Below, piece by piece: positions 29,302-38,886 of a stretch of DNA of 64,000 nt. The first letter of the stretch is position 1. Every line of letters starts with the position of its first letter. The stretch is from Rhodanobacter sp. FW104-R8 (lineage in GTDB: Bacteria > Pseudomonadota > Gammaproteobacteria > Xanthomonadales > Rhodanobacteraceae). The stretch is taken from positions 1 through 64,000 of the forward strand of contig NZ_LVJR01000012.1 in the NCBI RefSeq assembly GCF_001617365.1, given 5' to 3'. The notes under the pieces were generated by a model that was not told where the DNA came from, did not search any database, and saw only the letters and a list, made by a program, of their open reading frames with translations. A program made the translations under genes and the position numbers.

Positions 29302-29880
29302 ATGGCGATCGAACTTCCTCCGCTGCCGTACGAAAAGAACGCACTGGAGCCGCACATCTCCGCCGAAACGCTGGAATACCACTACGGCAAGCACCACCAG
29401 GCCTACGTGACCAACCTCAACAAGCTGATCGATGGCACCGAGTTCGCCAGCGCCCCGCTCGAGGAGATCATCCGGAAATCCTCCGGCGGCGTGTTCAACA
29501 ACGCCGCGCAGATCTGGAACCACACGTTCTACTGGAATTCGATGAGCCCGAAGGGCGGCGGCGCCCCGACCGGCAAGCTGGGCGACGCGATCAACAAGGC
29601 GTTCGGCTCGTTCGACAAGTTCAAGGAGGAGTTCAGCAAGTCCGCCGCCGGCAACTTCGGCTCCGGCTGGACCTGGCTGGTGCAGCGCCCGGACGGTTCG
29701 CTCGGCATCGTCAACACCTCCAACGCCGCCACTCCGATCACCGGCAGCGACAAGCCGCTGTTCACCACCGACGTGTGGGAGCATGCGTACTACATCGACT
29801 ACCGCAACGCCCGCCCGAAGTACGTGGAGGCGTTCTGGAACCTGGTGAACTGGGAATTCGCGGCCGGCAACCTGGCCTGA
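29302..29880 (+). CDS. sodB: Iron superoxide dismutase
   Basis: A 192-residue Fe/Mn-family superoxide dismutase. Metal ligands are visible in [13 protein letters not shown] (His26-type), WNHTFYW (second His) and [11 protein letters not shown] (Asp and His). The residues AAQIWNH and the Fe-type [11 protein letters not shown] favour iron. It detoxifies superoxide in the cytoplasm. A strong AAGGAG ribosome site precedes the ATG. Confidence 0.96.
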   Translation: MAIELPPLPYEKNALEPHISAETLEYHYGKHHQAYVTNLNKLIDGTEFASAPLEEIIRKSSGGVFNNAAQIWNHTFYWNSMSPKGGGAPTGKLGDAINKAFGSFDKFKEEFSKSAAGNFGSGWTWLVQRPDGSLGIVNTSNAATPITGSDKPLFTTDVWEHAYYIDYRNARPKYVEAFWNLVNWEFAAGNLA

Positions 29881-29900
29881 TTCCCCGACACCCATGCGAT

Positions 29901-29932
29901 AAAAACGGAGCCGGCGACGGCTCCGTTTTTTT
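29901..29932. terminator. Bidirectional terminator between sodB and purK
   Basis: AAAAACGGAGCC-N6-GGCTCCGTTTTT is a 12-bp stem with A- and T-runs on both sides, so it can terminate sodB on the plus strand and purK on the minus strand. The purK stop lies within its edge. Confidence 0.85.
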
Positions 29933-31121
29933 ATCGGGCAACCCCATCCACGATGTAAAAGCCCGTAGGATCCAGCACCTGCAGCACCGGCGCCACCTGT
30001 GCCTCGCGCCCGAGCGCCGCGGCAATCCCGCCCAGCCGCGCGGCCAGCTGCCCCGCATCCGGCGCGCACACCGTGGCATGGCCCACCTTGCGGCCGGGCC
30101 GGGCCTGCTTGCCGTAGTCGTGCCAGTGCGCGTCGACGACCCGCAGCACCGCGGACGCATCGGGCAGCTCGCCGATCCAGTTGAACATCGCCGACGGGCC
30201 GCGCGCGCCGGTGTCGCCCAGCGGCAGGCCGAGCACCGCACGCACGTGGTTCTCGAACTGGCTGGCGTGCGCGCCCTCGATGGTCCAGTGGCCGGAGTTG
30301 TGCACCCGCGGCGCCATCTCGTTGCCGAGCAGGTCGCCGTCCTTGACGAACAGTTCCAGCGCGAACACGCCTACGTAGTCCAGCCGCTCGGCCAGCGTCC
30401 GCGCCAGCGTGGTGGCGCGCTGCTGCAACCGCTCGATGTCCGGCGCCGGCGCAAGGCTCATCGACAGCACGCCATCGACGTGCCAGTTGCGGGTCAGCGG
30501 CCAGGTGCGGAAGTCGCCGTCGCGGCCACGCACGGCGACCACCGACAACTCGCGCTCGAACGGCACGAACGCCTCCAGGATCAGGCCATGCCGCGACGCC
30601 TGCGCGCCGAGCGCAGCCCATGCCGCATCGGCATCGGCCAGGTCGCGCAGCCGGAACTGGCCCTTGCCGTCATAGCCGAGCCGGCGCGTCTTCAGGATGG
30701 CCGGCGCACCGACCACGGCCAGCGCCTGGTCCAGCTGTTCGCGGGTATCCACCGTCATGAAATCAGGCGTGGACAGGCCGCACTCGCGGAACAGCGTCTT
30801 CTCGGCCAGCCGGTCCTGCGCCACCGCCAGTGCCTGCGGCGCGGGGAAGACCGTCACCCGTTCGGCCAGCCAGCGAGCCGTCTCGGCCGGCACATTCTCG
30901 AAATCGAAGGTGACCACGTCGACCCCGCCCGCAAACGCCTCCAGGGCGGCGTAGTCGGTCCAGTCGGCCACCACCAATGGCGCGACCTGGCCGGCGCAGG
31001 CGTCGGCCGCGCTGTCCACCACCAGGGTGTTCACGCCCAGCGGCGCCCCCGCCAGCGCCAGCATGCGCGCCAGCTGGCCGCCACCGAGTACGCCCAGTAC
31101 GGGCTGCCGCCGTTCGCTCAT
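29931..31121 (-). CDS. purK: N5-carboxyaminoimidazole ribonucleotide synthase
   Basis: A 396-residue ATP-grasp enzyme of purine synthesis that carboxylates AIR with bicarbonate and ATP. It has the N-terminal [22 protein letters not shown], the ATP-grasp [23 protein letters not shown] and [13 protein letters not shown] motifs. ATG 31121 overlaps the purE stop (ATGA), giving the standard purEK operon. Confidence 0.96.
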   Translation of the reverse strand: MSERRQPVLGVLGGGQLARMLALAGAPLGVNTLVVDSAADACAGQVAPLVVADWTDYAALEAFAGGVDVVTFDFENVPAETARWLAERVTVFPAPQALAVAQDRLAEKTLFRECGLSTPDFMTVDTREQLDQALAVVGAPAILKTRRLGYDGKGQFRLRDLADADAAWAALGAQASRHGLILEAFVPFERELSVVAVRGRDGDFRTWPLTRNWHVDGVLSMSLAPAPDIERLQQRATTLARTLAERLDYVGVFALELFVKDGDLLGNEMAPRVHNSGHWTIEGAHASQFENHVRAVLGLPLGDTGARGPSAMFNWIGELPDASAVLRVVDAHWHDYGKQARPGRKVGHATVCAPDAGQLAARLGGIAAALGREAQVAPVLQVLDPTGFYIVDGVAR

Positions 31122-31621
31122 TGACGCGGGTCCGGCTGCTCGATCACGGCCTGGGTCTGCCGCGCGCGCCAGTGATCCAGCGCCGTGGCCAATGCCGGAT
31201 CGTGCAATGCCAGCACCGCCACGGCCAGCAGGCCGGCATTCACCGCACCGGCGCGGCCGATCGCCAGGGTACCGACCGGAATGCCGGCCGGCATCTGCGC
31301 GATCGACAGCAGCGAGTCCATCCCGTTCAGCGCCTTCGACTGCACCGGCACGCCGAACACCGGCAGGCGGGTCTTGGCCGCCAGCATGCCGGGCAGATGG
31401 GCGGCGCCGCCGGCGCCAGCGACGATCACCTGGATGCCGCGTGCATGGGCCTGTTCGGCGTAGCTGAACAGCAGGTCCGGCGTACGGTGCGCGGACACCA
31501 CCCTCACCTCGTGAACCACGCCCAGTTCGGTCAGCACGTTCGCCGCGTGCTGCATGGTTTCCCAATCCGACCGCGAACCCATCACGACGCCAACGCGCGG
31601 CAGTCTGCTTGTTCCTGTCAT
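31118..31621 (-). CDS. purE: N5-carboxyaminoimidazole ribonucleotide mutase
   Basis: A ~167-residue class I PurE that converts N5-CAIR to CAIR. Motifs: [36 protein letters not shown] and PVFGVPVQS. The start MTGTSR at 31621 is preferred; an in-frame ATG at 31636 adds five residues. It is the first gene of purEK, divergent from the Trm112-like gene. Confidence 0.95.
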   Translation of the reverse strand: MTGTSRLPRVGVVMGSRSDWETMQHAANVLTELGVVHEVRVVSAHRTPDLLFSYAEQAHARGIQVIVAGAGGAAHLPGMLAAKTRLPVFGVPVQSKALNGMDSLLSIAQMPAGIPVGTLAIGRAGAVNAGLLAVAVLALHDPALATALDHWRARQTQAVIEQPDPRQ

Positions 31622-31688
31622 GGCCGGGCCATCCAAAAGCGGTTATTGTACGGGCTTTCACCAGTCCGGCACACCCAAGCGATCCACC

Positions 31689-31958
31689 ATGGACAAGCGC
31701 CTGCTCGACATCCTGTGCTGCCCCGTCAGCAAAATGCCGCTGCGCCCGCTGGGCAAGCGCGAGCTCGATGCGCTGAACGACGCGATAGCCACCGGCAAGG
31801 TCGACACCGTCGCGGGCGCACCGGTGCGCGAGCGGGTCGGCGAGGCCCTGATCACCACCGATCGCAAGGTGATCTACCGGGTCGAGGACGGCATCCCGGT
31901 GATGCTGCCCGAGGAAGGCATCGGCACCCTCCAACTGAGCGGATTTCCCGCGGCGTAG
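31689..31958 (+). CDS. Trm112/YcaR family protein
   Basis: An 89-residue small protein: MDKRLLDILCCPVSKMPL and IYRVEDGIPVMLPEE are the hallmarks of the Trm112p-like (UPF0434) family. Homologues often have zinc-binding cysteines or activate methyltransferases; the role in this species is unknown. Here the CCP motif is present, but the second Cys pair of zinc-binding members is missing. Confidence 0.85.
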   Translation: MDKRLLDILCCPVSKMPLRPLGKRELDALNDAIATGKVDTVAGAPVRERVGEALITTDRKVIYRVEDGIPVMLPEEGIGTLQLSGFPAA

Positions 31959-32073
31959 CGTCGCGCCGACGGCCGCCGGGGAATGACACGCATACCCGCT
32001 TTGGCTTATCGTCGGTACCTGCCCAGCCCGTGCCGGATTCGGCTGTGCACCGCAATGTTTCAGGGGGTTGGCG

Positions 32074-34338
32074 ATGAACGAAGCCAGTGATCCATCCAAA
32101 GTCATCAACTTGAGCCAGCGCCTGGACCCCGCCAGCGAACGCGTCGGCGAGTTGCTCAACGCCGTGCGCAACATCGCCGGCAAGCGGCTGCAGCAGTGGA
32201 TCGGCAATGCCTTCGAGCACGTCGACGACGCACTGTTCGACCTGGCCGAGAAGGCCGAGAACAACGCCGCGCAGATGCACTACTTCGACGGCATGCGCGA
32301 AGTGCGCAAGCGTCGCTCCGCGGTGGAGCGCAGCTTCCTGGGCCGGGTCAACCGCGACCTCGGCGAGCTGGCGCATCCGCAACAGCGCCCGTTCGGCGCA
32401 GGCATGTCGACATCGTCGGGCACGGTCGAACTGACGCTGGTGGCCGACAACGAGCTGGAGGAATCGCTGGCGATCACCAGCATGACCAGCAAGCACGAGT
32501 CGCGGCTATCGCGCGATCTGTTCGCGGTCAACCAGCGGCTGTCGGTGATCTGCGGCGGCCACAAGATCGAGGATTCCGGCAACCCGGTGGCACCGGCGGG
32601 GCTGACCCAGGCTTTCCGCCACGCGCTGCACGAACTCAGCGCGGACATGCGGGTCAAGCTGATCATCTACAAACTGTTCGACCGTTACGTGCTGTCGTCG
32701 CTGGAAGACCTCTACCAGGACATCAACACCGAACTGGCGCGCGCCGGCGTGTTGCCGCAGCTGCGTCAGGAGGCCTCGCGCAGCAACGCAAAGGCCGCCG
32801 CCGGCACCGATCCGGCCCACGCCGCGGCCGGCGAAGAGGCCAACGAGATCCCCAGCGACCTGCTGCAGACCCTGCACGCGCTGTTCAGCGCGCGCCGCGG
32901 CCCCGCGGCCGCCGGCGTGCACTCGATACCGACCGGCCCGCTGCCCTCGGCAAACGAATTGCTCGGCGCCCTCAGCGTGCTGCAGAGCCAGATCGCCAGC
33001 GCCGGTCCGCTGCCCTACGCGGAACCCGGCGACGCTGCCGAGCTGAGCCGCGAGGTGATGCAGCTGAAGGGCCAGCTGCTGGCCCAGATCGGCGCGCTGC
33101 GCGGCGAGAAGCCCGGCCACGTCGCCAGCATCGACGAGGACACCATCGACCTGGTCGGCATGCTGTTCGAGTTCATTCTGGAGGACCGCAACCTGCCCGT
33201 CGCCATGCAGGTCATGCTGGCGCGGCTGCAGATCCCCTACCTCAAGGCCGCGATCCTCGACCGCAAGCTGTTCGCGCACCGCCAGCACCCGGCCCGCCGG
33301 TTGCTGGACGGCCTGGCCGAGCAGGCCAAGGGCTGGTCCGAGGAGTCCGATCGCGACCACCGCCTGCACGAGAAGGTCAAGTCGATCGTCGACCAGCTGC
33401 TGCACGAATTCGACGATGACATGGGCATCTTCGAGCGCCTGCTGGTCGACTTGCAGCAGTTCCAGGACCTCAACAAGCGCCGCTCCGAACTGGCCGAGCA
33501 GCGCGTCGCCGAATCCACCCGCGGCCGCGAGAAACTGGAACAGGCGCGCCGCCGGGCCGCCCGCGAGATCCTCGACCGCATCGGCGGGCACAAGCTGCCG
33601 CCACTGCTGCACGGCGTGCTGGCACGGGCCTGGGCCAACCACCTGGTGCTGACCCTGCTGCGCCAGGGCGAGGGCTCGCCCGAGTTCAGGGGCGCGCTGC
33701 GCTTCGTCGACGAATTCATCGCCAGCACCCGGCCTGCAACCACCCAGGAAAGCCGGCAGGCGCTGCGGCAGATGCTGCCCGGGATCGAGCGCGCGCTGCG
33801 CCACGGCCTGGCCAACGTGGCCTTCCAGGAACAGGACATCGAGCGCCTGCTCGGCCAACTGCACGCGTACTACCGCCAGCAGCTCGGCGAGGCGCCGGCG
33901 ACGATCGAGGCAACCCATGCCGAAGATGCCGCCGCCATGCTGTCCATCCCCGACAGCATCCAGCCGGTCATCAGCCAGGATGCCCCGGCGGACGACGCTA
34001 TCGACGAGGAAGTCGTCGAAGTGCCGCTGGACAGCCCCGAGTGGCACCAGGTACAGGCGTTGCAACCGGGCTCCTGGCTGGAATTCTGCATGCCCGACGA
34101 GGCGATGACCCGGGCCAAGCTGTCGTGGATCAGCCCGATGAGCGGTCGCTACCTGTTCGTCAACCGGCGCGGCCTGAAGGTGGCCGACCACTCGCCGCGG
34201 GAACTGACCGTGCTGCTCACCGACGGCCGCGCCCGCGTACTCGCCGGCAATGCCCTGTTCGACCGGGCGATGACCGCTATCGTCGGCAAGCTGAGCCAGT
34301 CCGACGCGGCGGCGCCCGCAGGCGACGCCGCCGAATGA
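32074..34338 (+). CDS. DUF1631 domain protein
   Basis: A ~754-residue cytoplasmic protein, mostly helical and charged, without signal or membrane segments. The C-terminal part (SWLEFCMPDEAMTRAKLSWISPMSGRYLFVNRRGLKV) is the family's PilZ-like-looking conserved block. DUF1631 proteins occur in Xanthomonadales and Pseudomonas and have no settled function, though the C-terminal block hints at a link to cyclic-di-GMP or surface-related regulation (inference). ATG 32074 (MNEASD) is preferred over ATG 32068. Its stop overlaps the nadC start (ATGA). Confidence 0.8.
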   Translation: MNEASDPSKVINLSQRLDPASERVGELLNAVRNIAGKRLQQWIGNAFEHVDDALFDLAEKAENNAAQMHYFDGMREVRKRRSAVERSFLGRVNRDLGELAHPQQRPFGAGMSTSSGTVELTLVADNELEESLAITSMTSKHESRLSRDLFAVNQRLSVICGGHKIEDSGNPVAPAGLTQAFRHALHELSADMRVKLIIYKLFDRYVLSSLEDLYQDINTELARAGVLPQLRQEASRSNAKAAAGTDPAHAAAGEEANEIPSDLLQTLHALFSARRGPAAAGVHSIPTGPLPSANELLGALSVLQSQIASAGPLPYAEPGDAAELSREVMQLKGQLLAQIGALRGEKPGHVASIDEDTIDLVGMLFEFILEDRNLPVAMQVMLARLQIPYLKAAILDRKLFAHRQHPARRLLDGLAEQAKGWSEESDRDHRLHEKVKSIVDQLLHEFDDDMGIFERLLVDLQQFQDLNKRRSELAEQRVAESTRGREKLEQARRRAAREILDRIGGHKLPPLLHGVLARAWANHLVLTLLRQGEGSPEFRGALRFVDEFIASTRPATTQESRQALRQMLPGIERALRHGLANVAFQEQDIERLLGQLHAYYRQQLGEAPATIEATHAEDAAAMLSIPDSIQPVISQDAPADDAIDEEVVEVPLDSPEWHQVQALQPGSWLEFCMPDEAMTRAKLSWISPMSGRYLFVNRRGLKVADHSPRELTVLLTDGRARVLAGNALFDRAMTAIVGKLSQSDAAAPAGDAAE

Positions 34339-35192
34339 GCCATGCCCCGTCGTTCGCGCTGCCGGATGCCGCGCAGATCGCCGCCGATGTCGAGCGCGCG
34401 CTCACCGAAGATCTCGGCCGGGGCGACGCCACCGCCGGCCTGCTGCCGGCCGGCGCCCGCGCGCATGCCGCACTGACCTGCCGCGACACGGCGGTGATCG
34501 CCGGCACGGCCTGGTTCGACGCCTGCTTCCGCCGGCTCGATCCGGCCGTGCATCTCGACTGGCAGGTGCGCGACGGCGAACGCGCCGCGCCCGGCTCGGT
34601 GATCTGCCGCCTGTCCGGCCATGCCCGCTCGCTGGTCACCGCGGAACGCTCGGCACTGAATTTCCTGCAGTTGCTGTCGGCCACCGCCACGGTGACCGCC
34701 GCGTACGTCGCCGCCGTCGCCGGCACCGCCGTACGCGTGCTGGATACCCGCAAGACCATTCCCGGCCTGCGCCTAGCGCAGAAGTACGCGGTGCGCTGCG
34801 GCGGCGGCCACAACCAGCGCATGGGCCTGTACGACGCGATCCTGGTCAAGGAAAACCACATCGCCGCCGCCGGCGGCATCGCCGCGGCGGTACAGGCCGC
34901 ACGCCGGCTTCACCCGGAACTGCCGCTCGAGGTCGAGGTGGAGGACCTGGACGAATTGGAGCAAGCGCTGCAGGCCGGCGTGGACCGCATCATGCTGGAC
35001 AATTTCGAGCTGGCGACGATGGTCGAGGCGGTGCGGCGCACGGCCGGACGCGTGCCGCTGGAGGCCTCCGGCAACGTCGACCTGCACACGATCGGCGAAT
35101 TCGCCCGTACCGGCGTCGACTTCATTTCGGTCGGCGCACTGACCAAGCACGTGCGGGCGGTGGACTTGTCGCTGCGCCTGCAACTGGACTGA
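34335..35192 (+). CDS. nadC: Nicotinate-nucleotide pyrophosphorylase (carboxylating)
   Basis: A 285-residue quinolinate phosphoribosyltransferase, forming nicotinate mononucleotide from quinolinate and PRPP in NAD synthesis. Motifs: ERSALNFLQLLSATAT, DTRKTIPGLRLAQKYAVRCGGGHNQRMGLYDAILVKENH, EVEVEDLDE, IMLDNF and EASGNVD. ATG 34335 overlaps the preceding stop. Confidence 0.96.
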   Translation: MSHAPSFALPDAAQIAADVERALTEDLGRGDATAGLLPAGARAHAALTCRDTAVIAGTAWFDACFRRLDPAVHLDWQVRDGERAAPGSVICRLSGHARSLVTAERSALNFLQLLSATATVTAAYVAAVAGTAVRVLDTRKTIPGLRLAQKYAVRCGGGHNQRMGLYDAILVKENHIAAAGGIAAAVQAARRLHPELPLEVEVEDLDELEQALQAGVDRIMLDNFELATMVEAVRRTAGRVPLEASGNVDLHTIGEFARTGVDFISVGALTKHVRAVDLSLRLQLD

Positions 35193-35235
35193 GCCGCGGC
35201 TTGCGCCCGGCCAACCGCGCCCGCACACTGCGGGC

Positions 35236-35640
35236 ATGAGCGATCTCTCCAGTCTCCTGCTGTTGCTGGTGCTCGGTGCCGTCGTGGCACTGTGGCTGAG
35301 GCTCAGCGCCGCGCGCGAGCGGGCCGTGCAGGAAGCGCGGCGGCAGTGCCAGCAGCACGGCCTGCAACTGCTCGACGAGACCGTCGGCCTGCGCGGCCTG
35401 CGCCTGCGCCGGATCAACGGCCGACGCCGGGTCGAGCGATGCTACGGCTTCGAGGTCAGCATCGACGGCCACGACCGCGAGCCGGGGCGGTTGTGGATGG
35501 CCGACGACACGCTGAGCAGCCTCAGCCTGCCCACGATCGAACTGCTGCCGCACGAGGAGGCCGCGGTGCGCCCCCTCACGCCGGCCAGCAACGTGGTGCC
35601 GCTGCGCCCGCGTGCCCGCACGGACCACCGCCTGAACTGA
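35236..35640 (+). CDS. DUF3301 family protein
   Basis: A 134-residue protein with one N-terminal membrane helix (about 5-22) followed by the DUF3301 core: ARRQCQQHGLQLLDETVGLRGLRLRR and RCYGFEVSIDGHDREPGRLWM. The family is common beside nadC-type genes in gammaproteobacteria and has no known function. Confidence 0.82.
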   Translation: MSDLSSLLLLLVLGAVVALWLRLSAARERAVQEARRQCQQHGLQLLDETVGLRGLRLRRINGRRRVERCYGFEVSIDGHDREPGRLWMADDTLSSLSLPTIELLPHEEAAVRPLTPASNVVPLRPRARTDHRLN

Positions 35641-35682
35641 CCGCCAGACTGGCACGCCGTACCACTGGCGCGCGGGCTACGC

Positions 35683-36111
35683 CTACTTGACCACCCGCAG
35701 ATGCGGCGCGCTGCGTTTCGGCTTGTCGCTGCCGGCGTCGTCGCCGGGCACCGGCGGAGTGTCGTCGGGATCGGGGGCGGACGGCGGCGTATCGCCACCT
35801 TCCTCTTCGGCGGGAAACATCATGCCCTGGCCGTTCTCCTGCGCATACAGCGCCAGCACGGCGCGCACCGGGATCTGGATCGCCTGGCTGACGCCGGAAA
35901 AGCGCGCCTGGAAACTGATCCACTCGTTGCCGAGGTCGAGGTTGGCCACCGCGCGCGTGGCCAGGTTGAGCACCACCTGGCCGTTCTTGACCACCTGAGG
36001 CGGCACCCGCACGCCGGCGAAACCGGCGTCGACCAGCACGTACGGGGTCAGGTCGTTGTCGCTGATCCAGTCGTAGATCGCCCGCAGCAGGTACGGGCGG
36101 TTGGAACTCAT
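35683..36111 (-). CDS. sspB: ClpXP protease specificity-enhancing factor
   Basis: A ~142-residue adaptor that tethers ssrA-tagged proteins to ClpXP. The substrate-binding domain starts SSNRPYLLRAIYDWISDNDLTPYVLVDA, followed by a flexible acidic/Pro-rich linker, and ends with the ClpX-docking tail PHLRVVK. The start MSSNRPY (36111) matches homologues. It lies directly after sspA. Confidence 0.94.
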   Translation of the reverse strand: MSSNRPYLLRAIYDWISDNDLTPYVLVDAGFAGVRVPPQVVKNGQVVLNLATRAVANLDLGNEWISFQARFSGVSQAIQIPVRAVLALYAQENGQGMMFPAEEEGGDTPPSAPDPDDTPPVPGDDAGSDKPKRSAPHLRVVK

Positions 36112-36121
36112 CGGCGCAACT

Positions 36122-36760
36122 TCATTCTTGCTCATGGATCTGCCGCATCGCCTTTTCCTGGTCGGTCATGCTGCGCGCAAAACCCTGACTGTGGAACAAA
36201 CGCTCGCCGTAGTCGACGATCGGCTTGCCTTCGCGCCCCAGTTCCACGCCCAGCCAGGGCAGCCGCCAGATCACCGGGGCCACCAGGCAGTCGGCCAGGC
36301 TCATCTCGGGATTGAGGAAGAACCGGGCCGCCTTGAACAGCGGCACGGCGGACAGCAGGTGCTCGCGCAGGCGCTTGCGCGCGGCATCCGCCGGCCGGCC
36401 GCCGGCGCGGACGATGTCCACCTCGGTGAGCCAGTCCTTCTCGATGCGCACCGCGGCCACCCGCAGGCGCGCGCGCGATTGCGGGTCGATCGGCATCAGC
36501 GGCGGGTGCGGATAGCGTTCGTCGAGGTATTCGCAGACCACCGAGGTGTCGAACAGGGTCAGGTCGCGGTCCACCAGGGTCGGCGTGCTGGCGTAGGGGT
36601 TGAGGTCGACCAGATCCTCCGGCGGCCTGGCCGGATCCACCAGCACCCGTTCGTAACTGACCCCCTTGGCGGCCAGCACCAGCCGCGCGCGATGGCATTG
36701 CACATCGTCGGCCGTGGTGTAGAGCGTCAATACAGTACGCGAGCGAGCGCTTGGGACCAT
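36122..36760 (-). CDS. sspA: Stringent starvation protein A
   Basis: A 212-residue glutathione-S-transferase-fold protein that binds RNA polymerase. Features: an N-terminal thioredoxin-like domain (VLTLYTTADDVQCHRARLVLAAKG, DLNPYASTPTLVDRDLTLFDTSVVCEYLDERYP) and a helical C-terminal domain with the SspA-type RLPWLGVEL. It follows petC in the conserved pet-ssp order. Confidence 0.94.
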   Translation of the reverse strand: MVPSARSRTVLTLYTTADDVQCHRARLVLAAKGVSYERVLVDPARPPEDLVDLNPYASTPTLVDRDLTLFDTSVVCEYLDERYPHPPLMPIDPQSRARLRVAAVRIEKDWLTEVDIVRAGGRPADAARKRLREHLLSAVPLFKAARFFLNPEMSLADCLVAPVIWRLPWLGVELGREGKPIVDYGERLFHSQGFARSMTDQEKAMRQIHEQE

Positions 36761-36830
36761 GCGCGATTCCCCATCGTTGATACGACCGCGGCGGCTCGTG
36801 GCCGCCGCGGTCGGTTGGTGCCATCCGTAC

Positions 36831-37592
36831 TCAGTGGACGTCTTTCCAGTATTCCTTCTTCAGCAAGGCAGCCAGGAAGGTGAAGAACGCCAGGAACAGC
36901 AGCACCCAGATGCCGTAATGGTGGCGCTGCAGCGCGGCCGGTTCGGAAGCGTACTCCAGGAAAGTGGTCAGGTCGCGGGTGGCCTGCTGGAACTGCGCCG
37001 GGGTCAGCTTGCCCGGCTGCGACAGCACCAGCTTCTCCACCGCCGGATCCTCGCCCGCCTTGGCCGGCTTCATCTCCGCCGTCTGCAGGCCCTGCAGCTC
37101 CCACAGCGGGAACGGCATCGACGCGTTCGGGAACACCGTGTTGTTCCAGCCCACCGGGCGGCTCGGGTCCAGGTAGAACGAATTGAGGTAGGCGTTGACC
37201 CAGTCGGCGCCCTTGGAGCGCACTTCCAGCGACAGGTCCGGCGGAGCCTTGCCGAACCACTTCGCGGCCGCATCCTCCGGCATGTGCGAGACCACGGTCT
37301 CGCCGAACTTGGCGCCGGTGAAGTTGAGGTTCTGCATCACCTCCTGCTCGGACAGGCCCAGGTCCGTGGCGATCCGCTCGTAACGCATGTACTTCAGCGA
37401 GTGGCAGCCGACGCAGTAGTTGAAGAACAGCTTGGCGCCGCGTTGCAGCGAAGCCTGGTCCTGCACGTTGGTGCCGGCACTGGGCAGGGCGCCGCCTTCC
37501 GACGCCTGCACCGGCACGCTGCCGACGACCAGGCCAAGCGCCAACACCACCGGGAAGATGTATCGCTTCATTAGCAGCTGCCGCTTAGTCAT
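36831..37592 (-). CDS. petC: Cytochrome c1 of the bc1 complex
   Basis: A ~253-residue membrane-anchored c-type cytochrome. It has a signal peptide, the heme motif CVGCHSLKYMRYE near residue 60, the axial Met region FPNASMPFPLWELQG, and a C-terminal membrane anchor (GIWVLLFLAFFTFLAALL). It takes electrons from the Rieske centre to soluble cytochromes. The frame from 37592 overlaps the end of petB; ATG 37571 (MKRYIF) is an alternative that gives a tidier signal peptide. Confidence 0.95.
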   Translation of the reverse strand: MTKRQLLMKRYIFPVVLALGLVVGSVPVQASEGGALPSAGTNVQDQASLQRGAKLFFNYCVGCHSLKYMRYERIATDLGLSEQEVMQNLNFTGAKFGETVVSHMPEDAAAKWFGKAPPDLSLEVRSKGADWVNAYLNSFYLDPSRPVGWNNTVFPNASMPFPLWELQGLQTAEMKPAKAGEDPAVEKLVLSQPGKLTPAQFQQATRDLTTFLEYASEPAALQRHHYGIWVLLFLAFFTFLAALLKKEYWKDVH

Positions 37593-38886
37593 GCGTCGTC
37601 ACCCGTTCCGGAACCGGCTTGGTCTTTTCCCAGCCGTAGTATGTGTAGGCCCAAAGGAATACGAAGAACCCGAAGTAGACCAGCGTCATCAGGCGGCCGA
37701 ACAGGTTCTCCCAGAACGTCACGTCCACGTTGCCGAACCAGGCCGGGATCACTTCGGCGGTGACGCCCGCGCCGACCGCGCCCAGCATGATGTACGCCAC
37801 CACGAACAGCCCCAGCGCCACCTTGAAGCCGGTGCCGCGGTAGCGGATCGACTTCACCTGGCCGCGGTCGAGCCACGGCAGCAGGAACAGCAGCGCGATC
37901 GCGCCGAACATGCCCAGCACGCCCCACACCGCGGTGCCGAACAGCGACGGGATCATGCGCAGGATCGCGTAGAACGGGGTGAAGTACCACACCGGCTTGA
38001 TGTGCGAAGGCGTCGCCAGGTTGTTCGCCGGGATGAAGTTGTCGTGCTCCAGGAACCAGCCGCCGAAGGTCGGCGCGAAGAAGATGATGAAGGCGGCGAT
38101 CAGCAGGAAGAAGCCCACGCCGACCAGGTCCTTCACCGTGTAGTACGGGTGGAACGGGATGCCGTCGGTCGGCTTCAGCGCATCCCAGCGATTGCCCTTG
38201 GGACCCTTCTTGATCTCCACGCCATCGGGGTTGTTCGAACCCACCTCGTGCAGCGCGGCCAGGTGCAGCACCACCAGCAGCAGCAGCACGATCGGCAGCG
38301 CGACCACGTGCAGCGCGAAGAAGCGGTTGAGCGTGGCGTCGGCCGGCAGGAAGTCGCCCATGATCCACTCGACCAGGTCGCCGCCGATGTAGGGAATGGT
38401 GCCGAACAGCGAGATGATCACCTTGGCGCCCCAGAACGACATGTTGCCCCACGGCAGCACGTAGCCCATGAACGCCTCGGCCATCAGCGCCAGGAAGATC
38501 AGCATGCCGAGCAGCCACACCAGCTCGCGCGGCTTCTTGTACGAGCCGTACATGATGCCGCGGAACATGTGCAGGAACACCACCACGAAGAACAACGATG
38601 CGCCGGTGGAGTGCATGTAGCGGATCAGCCAGCCCCACTCCACGTCACGCATGATGTACTCGACCGAGGCGAAGGCTCCCGCCGCGCTCGGGTTGTAGTT
38701 CATGGTGAGGAAGATGCCGGTGACGATCTGGTTGACCAGCACCAGCAGCGCCAGCGAGCCGAAGTAGTACCAGAGGTTGAAGTTCTTCGGCGCGTAGTAC
38801 TCGGTCATGTGCTTGCGGTACATCGGCATCATGCCGGGCGCGCGCTCGTTGACCCAATCGCCGATGCTCGTGAATACGTTGGCCAT
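37585..38886 (-). CDS. petB: Cytochrome b of the bc1 complex
   Basis: A 433-residue, eight-helix membrane protein of the quinol:cytochrome c oxidoreductase. It has paired heme-ligand His residues in YMHSTGASLFFVVVFLHMFRG and FALHVVALPIVLLLLVVLHLAALHE, and the Qo-site motif FIPANNLATP...; the helix-cd region reads WGAKVIISL and the PEWY equivalent reads KPVWYF. ATG 38886 shares a base with the petA stop (TAATG). Confidence 0.97.
   Translation of the reverse strand: MANVFTSIGDWVNERAPGMMPMYRKHMTEYYAPKNFNLWYYFGSLALLVLVNQIVTGIFLTMNYNPSAAGAFASVEYIMRDVEWGWLIRYMHSTGASLFFVVVFLHMFRGIMYGSYKKPRELVWLLGMLIFLALMAEAFMGYVLPWGNMSFWGAKVIISLFGTIPYIGGDLVEWIMGDFLPADATLNRFFALHVVALPIVLLLLVVLHLAALHEVGSNNPDGVEIKKGPKGNRWDALKPTDGIPFHPYYTVKDLVGVGFFLLIAAFIIFFAPTFGGWFLEHDNFIPANNLATPSHIKPVWYFTPFYAILRMIPSLFGTAVWGVLGMFGAIALLFLLPWLDRGQVKSIRYRGTGFKVALGLFVVAYIMLGAVGAGVTAEVIPAWFGNVDVTFWENLFGRLMTLVYFGFFVFLWAYTYYGWEKTKPVPERVTTHD

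Noticed and set aside
27442-29880. 812-codon plus-strand frame ending with the sodB sequence
   Set aside because: Only the last 192 codons (from 29302) are real and encode sodB. The upstream part runs antisense through the marC, SDR and grxD genes.
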